DNA of 64,000 nucleotides. It comes from Duganella sp. 1411. GTDB taxonomy: Bacteria > Pseudomonadota > Gammaproteobacteria > Burkholderiales > Burkholderiaceae_D. The notes under the pieces are model-generated. The model worked only from the letters and a program-made list of their open reading frames with translations. It ran no database searches and had not been told where the DNA came from. Numbering within the stretch: position 1 is the stretch's first letter; every line of letters begins with the position of its first letter. The stretch is taken from assembly GCF_017833525.1 (NCBI RefSeq), contig NZ_JAFICD010000005.1, positions 402,518-466,517 of the forward strand, in the 5' to 3' direction. Shown here in pieces: positions 8,659-17,798 of this stretch. A program made the translations under genes and the position numbers.

Positions 8659-10467
8659 TTAAGCGGCCAATTGCTGCAGCAGATAGAGCCGCTGATACAG
8701 GCCGCCGTCGATCCGCATCAGCTGCTCGTGCGGCCCGGTCTCGGCGATGCGGCCGTGATTGAGCACGATGATGCGGTCGGCGTCGCGGATGGTCGACAGC
8801 CGGTGCGCGATGGCGATCACCGTCACCTTGCCGCGCAACTCGTCCATCGCCACCTGCACGATCTGCTCCGTTTGCGAGTCGATGTGCGAGGTCGCCTCGT
8901 CGAGCAGCAGGATGCGCGGCCGTCCGGCCAGCGCGCGCGCGATCGCGATCAGCTGCTTCTGGCCGACCGACAGGCGCGAGCCGCCTTCGCCCAGCGGCGT
9001 GTCGTAGCCCTGGTCGAGCGCCGTGATGAAATCGTGCGCGTGCGCCGCGCGCGCCGCCGTCTCGATCTGCGCCTGCGTCAGGCCGCGGCCCATGTCGATG
9101 TTCTCGCGCGCGGAGGCGGCCAGCAGGAACGGGTCCTGCGGCACCAGGCCGACCTCGGCGCGGAAGCGCTCGTTGTCGATCGCGTCGAGCGGCACGCCGT
9201 GGATGGCGATGGCGCCGTGGCGCGCCGGATAAAACCGCAGCAGCAGCGACAGCAAGGTCGATTTGCCGCTGCCGGTGTGGCCGACGATGCCGAAGAACGC
9301 CCCCTGCGGAATCTCCAGCGACAGGTCGTGCAGCACCGTCTGGCCCGCGTTGTAGGCGAAGCTCAGATGGCGGATCGCCACCGCCGGCGTGCCGGCGCGC
9401 TCGCCCGCGGCGGCGCCGCGCTGGCCGGCGTCGTGGCCCGGCGCCGCCGCGTGCTCGTCGGCGGCCGTCTCGTCGAGCAGCGTCGCCACGCGGGCGCTGG
9501 CCACCACCGCCTGCTGCAATTGGCTGAACTGCATGGTGATCTGGATCAGCGGCTCGATCACGCGCGCCAGGTAGCTGATGAACGCGTACAGCACGCCCAC
9601 CTCGGTGGCCGTCATCTGGCGGTTGCCGAACACGAAAATCACCGCCGCCAGCAGGATGATGTTGAACAGGTCGAGCGCGGGCCGCAGCAGCCAGGCGTTG
9701 GCGCGCAGCTCGGCCAGGCGCGCCGTGTAGTGGTCCTGGTTGGTGGCGGCGAAGCGGGCGCCGAAGCGGGCCTCGGCGTTGTTCGCCTGCAGCACGCTCA
9801 TGCCGCCGATCGACTCGGCCATCTGGCCGTTGATGTCGCTGCGCAGCGCGCGCGCGCGGGTGACGGCCGGCGCGCTCCAGCGCTGGTACAGCCAGACGAT
9901 CACCAGCACCGCCGGCAGCAGCGCCAGCACCATCGACATCAGGCGCCAGTCCAGCCACGCCATCGCGCAGATGGTGCCGACCAGGACGATCGTACTGTCG
10001 AGCATGACGAACAGCACCTGGATGTACAGGTTCTTGACCGCCTCGGTGTCGTTGGTCACGCGCGAGACCAGCTGGCCGGTGATGGCGCGGTCGAAGAACG
10101 ACATCGGCAGCAGCAGCACGTGGCTGTAGACCATCTGCCGCAGCCGCATCACCGAGCGCATCGCCAGCCCGGACAGGCGCACCAGCTGCCAGTAGCGCAG
10201 GCCGCTGGCGATCCAGCCGGTCAGCAGCAGGCCGGCCAGCAGGCCGGCCATGCGCGGCCAGTCGAGGTGGCGCGGCAGCAGGTGCTCGTCGATCAGCGCC
10301 TTGCCCATGATCGGGCCGAGCACCTCGAGCAGCGCGGCCAGCATCAGCCACATCACGGCCCAGCCCAGGTGGTGCCGGTCGGGGCGGGCGGCGCGGTGCA
10401 GCAGCGAGAACGCCCGGCGGGTCTGGCTGCCGGCCGGCTTGGTATCTTGGTCGGACTTAGAGGGCAT
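8659..10467 (-). CDS. mdlB: ABC exporter half-transporter, MdlB-like
   Basis: 602 residues: a six-helix exporter membrane domain followed by an ATPase domain with Walker A GHTGSGKST, signature LSVGQKQ, Walker B ILLLDEATS and the H-loop AHRLST. The start is ATG 10467 (MPSKSDQ), which overlaps the end of mdlA by 11 bases; the longer frame to 10509 lies wholly in mdlA. The signature has V in place of the usual G (LSVGQ versus LSGGQ), a common asymmetry in heterodimeric exporters. It should pair with the neighbouring MdlA-like half. Substrates of Mdl-type exporters are poorly known (multidrug, lipid or peptide). Confidence 0.88.
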   Translation of the reverse strand: MPSKSDQDTKPAGSQTRRAFSLLHRAARPDRHHLGWAVMWLMLAALLEVLGPIMGKALIDEHLLPRHLDWPRMAGLLAGLLLTGWIASGLRYWQLVRLSGLAMRSVMRLRQMVYSHVLLLPMSFFDRAITGQLVSRVTNDTEAVKNLYIQVLFVMLDSTIVLVGTICAMAWLDWRLMSMVLALLPAVLVIVWLYQRWSAPAVTRARALRSDINGQMAESIGGMSVLQANNAEARFGARFAATNQDHYTARLAELRANAWLLRPALDLFNIILLAAVIFVFGNRQMTATEVGVLYAFISYLARVIEPLIQITMQFSQLQQAVVASARVATLLDETAADEHAAAPGHDAGQRGAAAGERAGTPAVAIRHLSFAYNAGQTVLHDLSLEIPQGAFFGIVGHTGSGKSTLLSLLLRFYPARHGAIAIHGVPLDAIDNERFRAEVGLVPQDPFLLAASARENIDMGRGLTQAQIETAARAAHAHDFITALDQGYDTPLGEGGSRLSVGQKQLIAIARALAGRPRILLLDEATSHIDSQTEQIVQVAMDELRGKVTVIAIAHRLSTIRDADRIIVLNHGRIAETGPHEQLMRIDGGLYQRLYLLQQLAA

Positions 10468-12211
10468 CGAGGCTGGCTTCCAATTGTTGATAGCGCCACT
10501 GGCTGGCATACCAGCCGTCCTGCTCGAGCAGTTGTTCGTGGCTGCCGGTTTCGCTGATGCGGCCGTCGCGCAGCACGACGATCAGGTCGGCGTTGATGAC
10601 GGCGCTCAGGCGGTGGCTGGCGATGACGGCGCTGCGGCCCTTGCGCGCCTGGCGCAGTTGTTCCAGGTGTTCGAGGATGCGCGTCTCGGTGCCGGTATCG
10701 ACCGCCGACAGCGCGTCGTCGAGCAGCAGCAGGTCGTTATCGGCCAGCAGCGCGCGGGCGATGGCCACGCGCTGGCGCTGGCCGCCGGACAAGGTGATGC
10801 CTTTTTCACCGACCTCGGTCTCGTACCCTTGCGGGAACTTGAGGATGTCGTCGTGGATGGCGGCCAGGTTGGCCGCGTGTTCGACCTGCGCGCGGGTGGC
10901 GTCGGGACGGGCCAGCGCGATATTGTCGGCGATCGACGACGAGAACAGGAACGATTCCTGCGGCACCCAGCTGATCGCCGCGCGCAGCGCCCGCAACTGG
11001 TATTCGTCGAGCGCGTGGCCGCTCCAGCGCACGCTGCCCGATTGCGGCGTGAGCTGGCGCATCAGCACGCGCAGCAGGGTCGACTTGCCGCAGCCGGTGG
11101 GGCCGACCAGGCCCAGGGTCTGGCCCGGCTTGAGCTCGAGCGTGATGTTGGACAGGGCCGGCGCCGACTGCTCCGGGTAGGCGTAGCCGACGCCGCTCAA
11201 GGCCAGCGCGCCGGGCGCGACCCGGTTCAGGGTGCCGTGGTCGTCGATGGCCAGCGGCGCGTCGAGCATCGGCTGCAGGCGCTGCCAGGCGGCGCGTCCG
11301 CGTTCGATCAGCGACAGCACCCAGCCGGCGGCGAACATCGGCCAGATCAACTGGCCCAGGTACATGGTGAAGGCGGTCAGCGCGCCGATGGTCAGCTGGC
11401 CGTGCCACACCAGATAGCCGCCCAGGCCGATGGTCAGCGCGCTGGCGGCGGTCAGGGTCAGGCCGACGGCCGGCTCGTAGGCCGCCTCCCACACCTGGGC
11501 GCGCAGGCTGGCGTCGGACGCGTGGCGCGCCAGCTCGCCGAACTGCTGCGCGCTGCGCTGTTCCAGGCCCAGCGCGCGCAAGGTGCGCACGCCCGACAGT
11601 GTCTCCTGGACATGGTCGTTGAGATCGCTGAAGCGCTTGAGCGAGTCGGTCGAGGCGGTGTGGATGTGGCCGGAGATATACCAGAACGCCCAGCCCATCA
11701 GCGGGAACGGCAGCAGCGCCACGCAGGCCAGGCGCCAGTCGACGCCGAGCAGCATCACGCCCAGCACCAGCACCAGGGTCAGCGCGCCGTCGAAGCCGGC
11801 CAGCATGGCCTCGCCGGCGGCCATCTCGATGGCGTCGATATCGTTGGTGGCCAGCGCCATCAGGTCGCCGGTGCGCTGGCGCTGGTAAAAGCCGGCGCCC
11901 TGCAGCGACATGCGCGTGTACAGGCGGGTGCGCAGCGACACGCCCAGCTTGTAGGCGGCGCCGTACAGGATCTGGCGCCAGGCCACGCGCAGGAAGTAGA
12001 TGGCCGCGCCGATCAGCAGCAGGCCGCCGATTTGCAGCAGCAGGGCGCGGCCCGACAGGGTGTGGGCGGCCAGGCCGTCGATCATGGAACCGACCTTGCG
12101 CGGCACCCAGACGGTGAGCGTGGCGACGCCGGCCAGCATCAGGCCGGAGACCGCATAGGCGCGGCTGTGCTGGCGCACAAAGCCGCCAATCAGCGCTGAA
12201 AGTGTAGACAT
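10457..12211 (-). CDS. mdlA: ABC exporter half-transporter, MdlA-like
   Basis: 584 residues with the same exporter layout: membrane domain (residues ~15-300) and ATPase domain with Walker A GPTGCGKST, signature LSGGQRQR, Walker B LLLLDDALS and H-loop SHRLSA. Similarity to Escherichia coli MdlA runs along the whole length, including the Walker B ending DDALSAVD, where the catalytic Glu position is Asp. This is the typical degenerate site of heterodimeric exporters. GAGG precedes ATG 12211. It is the first gene of a two-gene operon with mdlB, translationally coupled by an 11-base overlap. Confidence 0.9.
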   Translation of the reverse strand: MSTLSALIGGFVRQHSRAYAVSGLMLAGVATLTVWVPRKVGSMIDGLAAHTLSGRALLLQIGGLLLIGAAIYFLRVAWRQILYGAAYKLGVSLRTRLYTRMSLQGAGFYQRQRTGDLMALATNDIDAIEMAAGEAMLAGFDGALTLVLVLGVMLLGVDWRLACVALLPFPLMGWAFWYISGHIHTASTDSLKRFSDLNDHVQETLSGVRTLRALGLEQRSAQQFGELARHASDASLRAQVWEAAYEPAVGLTLTAASALTIGLGGYLVWHGQLTIGALTAFTMYLGQLIWPMFAAGWVLSLIERGRAAWQRLQPMLDAPLAIDDHGTLNRVAPGALALSGVGYAYPEQSAPALSNITLELKPGQTLGLVGPTGCGKSTLLRVLMRQLTPQSGSVRWSGHALDEYQLRALRAAISWVPQESFLFSSSIADNIALARPDATRAQVEHAANLAAIHDDILKFPQGYETEVGEKGITLSGGQRQRVAIARALLADNDLLLLDDALSAVDTGTETRILEHLEQLRQARKGRSAVIASHRLSAVINADLIVVLRDGRISETGSHEQLLEQDGWYASQWRYQQLEASLDAL

Positions 12212-12278
12212 GGTGCCTCGGAATAGCGTGGAGCCGGCGGAGCGTCGCCGGTGCGTAGTCCGTTAGGATACAGCAAGG

Positions 12279-12305
12279 CAAAGAAAAGCGGGCCGGAGCC
12301 CGCTT
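12279..12305 (-). terminator. Intrinsic terminator after the phasin gene
   Basis: Read on the minus strand, the 8-bp stem AAGCGGGC/GCCCGCTT with a 4-base loop (12286-12305) is followed by TTTTCTTT. It is placed ~75 bases after the phasin stop. Confidence 0.65.
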
Positions 12306-12378
12306 GTCGAGACCGACGCGCCGCCGCGCCGGGTACCACGACTAGCCGATCGCTAGCCGATGCTCGGCTGATTGCCGC

Positions 12379-13185
12379 TTATTTCTTGCCTTTGCCGCCG
12401 CTGACCATGTCGAGCTGCTTGCCCTTGGGCGCCGCTTCCTTCAATTTGGATGGCTTGGTTTCCGGCGCCAGCGCGATCGGCTTGGGCGGCGGCACCGGGA
12501 ACGACGACTTGCCGGCGGCCGGTTTGACCTCGGTTTTCACCTCGGCCGGCGCCGGCGGCTCGATCGGCGCGGCGGCCGGTTTCGGCTTGACCGGGGCCTT
12601 GGCCGTTTTCGTCGGCGGCACGGCGAGCGGTTCGTTGGCCGAGGCGCCCGACGCCTCCGCGATCACGGGCGCGCTGTCGGGCGCGGCGACGGCCGCCGAG
12701 ACGGCGGCGGCCAGCGTGGCCGGCGGCGCTTCGTCGGCTGGCGCGGGCGCGCTCACCGGCGCGACCGAGGCCAGCGGCGCCGGCTTGGCCACGGGCGCGG
12801 CCTCCAGCGGCTTGGCCTGTGGCAGCAGCGGGGTCGCCTTGGCCAGTTCCTGCGCCTGCGCGATGCCGCTTTGCGCGCTTTGCAGCAGCTCGGTCTGGGC
12901 GGCGGTGGCGATGCTGTAGAGCTGGCGGCCATAGGCCAGCAGGTGGTCGAAGCCGGACGGCTGGCCCGCGTTCAGGCGGAAGAGTTCCTGCGCATCCTTG
13001 GCGTCGAGCAACTTCCTGGCGGCGGCCGACGATTTCTCGACCGAGGCCTTGGTGGTGTTGAGATTGAGCGCGATGACCTTCTCGGCGCTGTCGACGGCGG
13101 TGTTGGCGAAGGTGTTGAAGATCTTAAACTGGGCTTCCAATTGCGATTTCGTGACGGCGGAAAACTGTTCGGTAAGCGAAGACAT
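12379..13185 (-). CDS. phaP: Phasin family protein with long Ala/Pro/Lys-rich tail
   Basis: 268 residues. Residues 1-~120 are a phasin domain (MSSLTEQFSAVTKSQLEAQF, then a long amphipathic helix), which coats polyhydroxyalkanoate granules. Residues ~125-268 are disordered, dominated by Ala, Pro, Lys and Val with KPKPAAAP-like stretches, ending in GGKGKK. Such a basic tail recalls PhaF-type phasins that contact DNA or other proteins, although clear AAKP repeats are absent. The start is ATG 13185 with GGAG six bases upstream; the frame to 13305 is not used. It stands alone with its own terminator. Confidence 0.85.
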   Translation of the reverse strand: MSSLTEQFSAVTKSQLEAQFKIFNTFANTAVDSAEKVIALNLNTTKASVEKSSAAARKLLDAKDAQELFRLNAGQPSGFDHLLAYGRQLYSIATAAQTELLQSAQSGIAQAQELAKATPLLPQAKPLEAAPVAKPAPLASVAPVSAPAPADEAPPATLAAAVSAAVAAPDSAPVIAEASGASANEPLAVPPTKTAKAPVKPKPAAAPIEPPAPAEVKTEVKPAAGKSSFPVPPPKPIALAPETKPSKLKEAAPKGKQLDMVSGGKGKK

Positions 13186-13454
13186 GGTTTCTCCTGAAAC
13201 GACGATGGGCGTCTGTTGCGATGCAATATAAGAACATTCTAGCGACGAACAGTAGGCTTGGAAAGTTATTTTTTGTGCCATGTGGGAAAGAATGCCCCTA
13301 GGCAAAATGCGGCGTGAACACTATTTCACCGAAGTTTGATTTAACGCAAAAATTCCGCCAGGCGCCGCGTTGTTTGCTGCGACGCAATAATTGGTGCGAC
13401 GGGGGGAAAGTGACTACAATCGGCTTACTGAAAAACAACGCCGGGAGCGTGCTC

Positions 13455-14729
13455 ATGGATGTGGTCATCCGCAATGCCAATCTGGCCGACGGCCGCCGCG
13501 GCGTCGATATCGCCGTCGAACACGGGCGCATCGCCGCCATCGGGCCGGCGCTGCCGCTGGCGGGCGCGCGCGAGATCGACGCCGACGGCGACCTGGTCAG
13601 CGCGCCGTTCGTCGACGCCCACTTCCACATGGACGCCACGCTCAGCTATGGCCTGCCGCGCGTCAACGCCTCCGGCACCCTGCTCGAGGGCATCGCGCTG
13701 TGGGGCGAACTCAAGCCGGACCTGACGCAGCAGGCGCTGATCGGGCGCGCGTTGCAGTATTGCGACTGGGCCGTGGCGCGCGGCCTGCTGGCGATCCGCT
13801 CGCACGTCGACGTCTGCGACGACCGTCTGCTGGCGGTCGAGGCGCTGCTCGAGGTCAAGCGGCTGGTGGCGCCGTACCTGGATTTGCAGCTGGTGGCCTT
13901 CCCGCAGGACGGCGTGCTGCGCAGCCCGACCGCGCTGGCCAACCTCAAGCGCGCCATCGCCATGGGCGTCGACGTCGTCGGCGGCATCCCGCACTTCGAG
14001 CGCACCATGGCCGACGGCGCCGAATCGGTGCGCATCCTGTGCGAGTTCGCCGCCGAGCAGGGCTTGCGGGTCGACATGCACTGCGACGAATCGGACGATC
14101 CGCATTCGCGCCATATCGAAACGCTGGCCTACGAAAGCAACCGGCTCGGCCTGCACGGGCGGGTGACCGGCTCGCACCTGACGTCGATGCATTCGATGGA
14201 CAATTATTATGTCAGCAAGCTGCTGCCGCTGATCCGCGAGGGCGGCGTGGCGGCCATCGCCAACCCGCTGATCAACATCACCCTGCAGGGCCGGCACGAC
14301 AGCTATCCGAAGCGGCGCGGCATGACGCGCGTGCCGGAGATGCTGGCCGCCGGCATCGACGTCGCCTTCGGCCACGACTGCGTGATGGACCCGTGGTACA
14401 GCCTGGGCTCGGGCGACATGCTGGAGGTGGCGCAGATGGGCCTGCACGTGGCGCAGATGACGGGCCAGGACGCGATGCGCGCCTGCTTCGAGGCGGTGAC
14501 GACGACGCCGGCGCGCATCCTCGGGCTGGAGGGCTACGGCATCGCGGTCGGCAACCACGCCGACCTGGTGCTGCTGGACGCGGCCGACCCGGTCGAGGCG
14601 ATCCGGTTGCGCGCGGCGCGGCAGCTGGTGATGCGGCGCGGCGCGGTGATCGCCGAATCGCCGCGCGCGCATGCGCGGCTGAATTTGCCGGGGCGGCCGG
14701 AGCAGGTCAATTTCCGCCTGAACCGCTAG
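13455..14729 (+). CDS. CodA-like amidohydrolase (cytosine/isocytosine deaminase family)
   Basis: 424-residue cytoplasmic metal-dependent hydrolase that matches E. coli cytosine deaminase CodA along its length. Metal and catalytic residues are present: H56-x-H58 (DAHFHMD), H209 and E212 (MHCDES), H241 (GSHLTSMHS) and D308 (FGHD). The residue after the catalytic Asp is Cys309, where CodA has a second Asp that lines the substrate pocket, so specificity may differ (isocytosine, isoguanine or triazines are possible). The start is ATG 13455 with GGGAG upstream; the longer frame from 13314 crosses the promoter region. It is monocistronic and divergent from the phasin gene. Confidence 0.82.
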   Translation: MDVVIRNANLADGRRGVDIAVEHGRIAAIGPALPLAGAREIDADGDLVSAPFVDAHFHMDATLSYGLPRVNASGTLLEGIALWGELKPDLTQQALIGRALQYCDWAVARGLLAIRSHVDVCDDRLLAVEALLEVKRLVAPYLDLQLVAFPQDGVLRSPTALANLKRAIAMGVDVVGGIPHFERTMADGAESVRILCEFAAEQGLRVDMHCDESDDPHSRHIETLAYESNRLGLHGRVTGSHLTSMHSMDNYYVSKLLPLIREGGVAAIANPLINITLQGRHDSYPKRRGMTRVPEMLAAGIDVAFGHDCVMDPWYSLGSGDMLEVAQMGLHVAQMTGQDAMRACFEAVTTTPARILGLEGYGIAVGNHADLVLLDAADPVEAIRLRAARQLVMRRGAVIAESPRAHARLNLPGRPEQVNFRLNR

Positions 14730-14800
14730 CGGCTGGACTTGCGGCCGGAAATCCATGACAATTGAACACGATTGTGCACGCGATCCATCCACGTCACCAC

Positions 14801-14869
14801 GCCAATGCATGCGTCTCGACGACTCATGCATTGGCGGATTACGGCGTTCCGCCTAATCCGCCCTACGTG
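14801..14869. repeat. Family B repeat, copy 2 (left arm missing)
   Basis: Only the right half of the element is present: 14833-14869 carries GGCGGATTACGGCG through CCCTACGTG. Instead of the left arm there is a palindrome CCAATGCATG-N13-CATGCATTGG (14802-14834). It preserves the central GCATGCGTCTCGACG spacer seen in copy 4 at 39032. It lies between the deaminase and GNAT genes. Confidence 0.85.
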
Positions 14870-14909
14870 ATTGAACAAATATTCATCGTTTAGCGTCCCT
14901 GGAGCCCAC

Positions 14910-15431
14910 TTGAAAGAAATCGCCATCCGCGCCGCCACGGAAGCCGACTTCGGCGCCATGTGGGAAATTTTCCAGCAGCTCGTCGCCAGCGGCGACACCT
15001 ATTACTTCGCCGCCGACACCAGCCGCGACGACTGCCACGCCTACTGGTTTGGCCCCGGCGTGCAATCGTACGTCGCGCTGCTCAACGGCGAGCGCCTGGT
15101 CGGCATGTACCGGCTGATTCCCAACCAGCGCGACCGCGGCGCCCACGTGGCCAACGCCTCGTTCATGGTCGGCCCGGCGGCGCAGGGCGTCGGCGTCGGC
15201 AAGCTGCTCGGCGAGGACTGCCTGGACCGCGCCCGCGCCCAGGGCTACCTGGCGATGCAGTTCAACTACGTGGTCAGCTCCAACATCGCCGCCGTGCTGC
15301 TGTGGAAAAAACTCGGCTTCTCGATCGTCGGCACCTTGCCGCGCGCTTACTACCACCAGTATCTGGGCTACGTCGACGTCTACGTCATGTACCAGTTGCT
15401 GGACGACCCCTCACACTGGCCCGATGCATGA
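14910..15431 (+). CDS. GNAT family N-acetyltransferase
   Basis: 173 residues. The acetyl-CoA binding region is visible as VGPAAQGVGVGKLL (variant of the Q/RxxGxG/A loop), followed by a typical beta-bulge and C-terminal KKLGFSIVGTLPRAY motif. The start is probably TTG 14910, which has GGAG five bases upstream; the TTG at 14871 abuts the repeat and has no ribosome site. It overlaps the next GNAT gene by ATGA, so the two are coupled. The substrate is unknown; the LPRAYYHQYLGYVDVY ending is common among GNATs of the antibiotic/amino-acid modifying type. Confidence 0.85.
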   Translation: MKEIAIRAATEADFGAMWEIFQQLVASGDTYYFAADTSRDDCHAYWFGPGVQSYVALLNGERLVGMYRLIPNQRDRGAHVANASFMVGPAAQGVGVGKLLGEDCLDRARAQGYLAMQFNYVVSSNIAAVLLWKKLGFSIVGTLPRAYYHQYLGYVDVYVMYQLLDDPSHWPDA

Positions 15432-15952
15432 ACATTCTGGACACCGAACGCCTGCGCCTGCGCACCATCGACGTCGACGACGCCGCTTTTTATTATGAAC
15501 TGGTCAACGACCCGACCTGGCTGGAGTTCATCGGCGACAAGGGCATCCGCAGCGTCGAGGGCGCGCGCACGGCCATCATCGACGGCCCGCGCGCGATGCA
15601 GCAGCGCTGCGGCCACTCGTTGTACGTAATGGAGCGCAAGAGCGACGGCCGGCCGCTCGGCCTGTGCGGCCTGATCCAGCGCGACGCGTTGCCCGACGCC
15701 GATATCGGCTACGCGATCCGGCCCGAGTTCTTCGGCCAGGGCTACACCCACGAGGCGGCGGTGGCGGTGCTGGCCTACGCGCGCGAGCGGCTGGGCATGA
15801 AGCGCGTGCTGGGCTTGACGGCGCCGGGCAACGCCAACTCCATCAATCTGCTGCGCAAGCTGGGCCTGGGTTATGTTGAGACCCGGCCGCTGCCGCCCGA
15901 TGATCGTCCCACCAATATTTACTGCATCGAGTTTCCGCCCGCTCCGGCCTGA
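15428..15952 (+). CDS. RimJ/RimL-type GNAT acetyltransferase
   Basis: 174 residues of the Acetyltransf_3 (RimJ/RimL-like) group: an N-terminal TERLRLRTID strand, DADIGYAIRPEFFGQGYTHEA with the acetyl-CoA loop, and ANSINLLRKLGLGYVE near the end. Such enzymes acetylate N-termini of ribosomal or other proteins, or small amines. The start ATG 15428 overlaps the stop of the upstream GNAT gene (ATGA), indicating translational coupling and a shared transcript. Confidence 0.88.
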   Translation: MNILDTERLRLRTIDVDDAAFYYELVNDPTWLEFIGDKGIRSVEGARTAIIDGPRAMQQRCGHSLYVMERKSDGRPLGLCGLIQRDALPDADIGYAIRPEFFGQGYTHEAAVAVLAYARERLGMKRVLGLTAPGNANSINLLRKLGLGYVETRPLPPDDRPTNIYCIEFPPAPA

Positions 15953-16055
15953 TCTGTTGCAACGGCGGGAATCCTAGGGGTTTCAAGCGTGCCGGTCTTG
16001 GCATCCTTGCGCGGCAAGCGCATGATGAAAGCCAATTCTTGACAACGGAGACACC

Positions 16056-17681
16056 ATGAAACTCGCCGATCTGAAGATAGGTGTGCGGCTGGGCCTGCTG
16101 GGCGCGTTCTTTTTCGTCGCGTTGGCGATCGTCGCCACCGGCGGCTGGCGCGCGCTCGATACCAGCAACGCCAACAGCGCGCAGGCGTTGCAGCGCTCGC
16201 TGGCGATCAGCCAGGCCATCGACACCGCGCGCAGCGCCCAGGTCGCGTTCAAGATCCAGGTGCAGGAATGGAAAAACATTCTGATACGAGGCAATGACCC
16301 GGCGCTGCTGGAGCGCTACACCCAGGCCTTCGTCAAGGCCGGCGACAGCACCCGCGCCGACCTGCAAAAGCTGGCCGGCATGTTGACCGCGCTGCAACTG
16401 AGCACGCCGCTGGTCGACGACGCCATCAAGACCCAGTCCGAGCTGGCGACGCGCTATCTGGCGGCGCTCAAGCAATACGACGCGGCCAATCCGGACAGCG
16501 CCAAGGTGGTCGACAACCTGGTCAAGGGGATGGACCGCGAACCGACCAAAAAGATCGACGACATCGTCGCCTACATCGGCACGGAGTCGGCCCGCCTGAT
16601 GGAACAGATGGCGGCGGAGAGCCAAGCGGCGCACGCGCGCGCCGCGCTGGTGATGGGCGCGACGGTGGCGGTGACGCTGGTGGTCGGCTGCGTGACGGTG
16701 TTGTGGCTGATCAAGAGCATCACCGTGCCGCTGCACGCCGCCGTCGGCGTGGCGCAAACGGTGGCCGGCGGCGATCTGCGCAGCGAGGTGCGGATCGCCA
16801 GCAAGGATGAGATCGGCGAGCTGATGGGCGCGCTCAAGGCCATGCAGGGCAATCTGAGCGGCATCGTCGGCAAGGTGCGCGCCGGCACCGAGACCATCCA
16901 GGGGGCGACGGTGGAAATCGCCGCCGGCAATCTGGACCTGTCGGGCCGCACCGAGCAGCAGGCCAGCTCGCTGGAGGAGACGGCGGCGGCGATGGTGGAG
17001 CTGACCACCACGGTGCAGCAGAACAACGCCAACGCCAACGAGGCCAGCAAGCTGGCCGACGTCGCCTCGCAGGTGGCGGTGCGCGGCGGCGACGCCGTCG
17101 AGCAGATGGTGCGGACCATGGGGGCGATCAATGAATCCTCGCGCAAGATCGTCGACATCATCGGCGTGATCGACGGCATCGCCTTCCAGACCAACATCCT
17201 GGCGCTGAACGCGGCGGTGGAGGCGGCGCGCGCGGGCGAGCAGGGGCGCGGCTTCGCGGTGGTGGCCTCCGAGGTGCGCAACCTGGCGCAGCGCTCGGCG
17301 GCGGCGGCCAAGGAAATCAAGGAATTGATCGGCGATTCGGTCACGCGCGTCGAGGCCGGCAGCAGGCTGGCCGGGCAGGCCGGCGAGACGATGGGCGAGG
17401 TGGTCAGCAGCGTGCAGCGGGTGACGGCGATCATCGGCGAGATCTCGGCGGCCAGCGGCGAGCAGCGCGAGGGCATCGAGCAGGTCAGCATGGCGATCAG
17501 CCAGATGGACAGCGTGACCCAGCAGAACGCCGCGCTGGTGGAGCAGGCCGCCGCCGCCGCGGGCGCGCTGGCGCAACAGGCGGCCAGCCTGTCGGAGGCG
17601 GTCAGCGTCTTCAAGCTGGAGGAGCGGGCCCATGCGCCGCAGTTGCCGGCAGCCAAACCGCGTCCGTTGCAAATCGCTTGA
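16056..17681 (+). CDS. Methyl-accepting chemotaxis protein (4HB type)
   Basis: 541 residues in the usual chemoreceptor order: membrane helix 1 (residues ~10-31), periplasmic four-helix-bundle ligand domain (~32-190), membrane helix 2 (~192-215), HAMP (~216-268) and the cytoplasmic signalling coiled coil. The CheA/CheW-binding hairpin region and VVASEVRNLAQRS are intact. The C-terminus ends in PAAKPRPLQIA and lacks the NWETF-type CheR/CheB tether. The start has GGAGAC six bases upstream. No chemotaxis genes are next to it, so it is an orphan receptor feeding a distant cluster. Confidence 0.92.
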   Translation: MKLADLKIGVRLGLLGAFFFVALAIVATGGWRALDTSNANSAQALQRSLAISQAIDTARSAQVAFKIQVQEWKNILIRGNDPALLERYTQAFVKAGDSTRADLQKLAGMLTALQLSTPLVDDAIKTQSELATRYLAALKQYDAANPDSAKVVDNLVKGMDREPTKKIDDIVAYIGTESARLMEQMAAESQAAHARAALVMGATVAVTLVVGCVTVLWLIKSITVPLHAAVGVAQTVAGGDLRSEVRIASKDEIGELMGALKAMQGNLSGIVGKVRAGTETIQGATVEIAAGNLDLSGRTEQQASSLEETAAAMVELTTTVQQNNANANEASKLADVASQVAVRGGDAVEQMVRTMGAINESSRKIVDIIGVIDGIAFQTNILALNAAVEAARAGEQGRGFAVVASEVRNLAQRSAAAAKEIKELIGDSVTRVEAGSRLAGQAGETMGEVVSSVQRVTAIIGEISAASGEQREGIEQVSMAISQMDSVTQQNAALVEQAAAAAGALAQQAASLSEAVSVFKLEERAHAPQLPAAKPRPLQIA

Positions 17682-17709
17682 GATAGCGTGCGGCACAAGG
17701 TTTGACGCC

Positions 17710-17740
17710 CATCAAGCGCCCGGTCGAACGGGCGTTGATG
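17710..17740. other. Stem-loop between chemoreceptor and GGDEF-EAL genes
   Basis: CATCAA-g-CGCCCG and CGGGCGTTGATG pair into a 12-bp stem with one bulged G and a 6-base loop. It follows the chemoreceptor stop by ~30 bases, which suits a terminator position, but no T-tract follows on either strand. Confidence 0.45.
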
Positions 17741-17798
17741 ACTGGTGGTATCTACTATGATTCCTTTTTCACCGCTGCACGGGACGAAGAGGGATCGC

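Noticed and set aside
6551..12199. Several plus-strand frames of 600-700 codons opposite the TPR-GGDEF and ABC exporter genes
   Set aside because: Compositionally odd (Arg/Gln/His/Val-rich) shadows of real minus-strand genes, which have full domain sets; high GC keeps the opposite frames open.
13186..13454. Riboswitch upstream of the CodA-like gene
   Set aside because: No conserved riboswitch core or convincing long-range pairing was visible by eye.
15843..17696. 617-codon minus-strand frame opposite the chemoreceptor
   Set aside because: Antisense shadow; the plus strand has complete HAMP and signalling domains.
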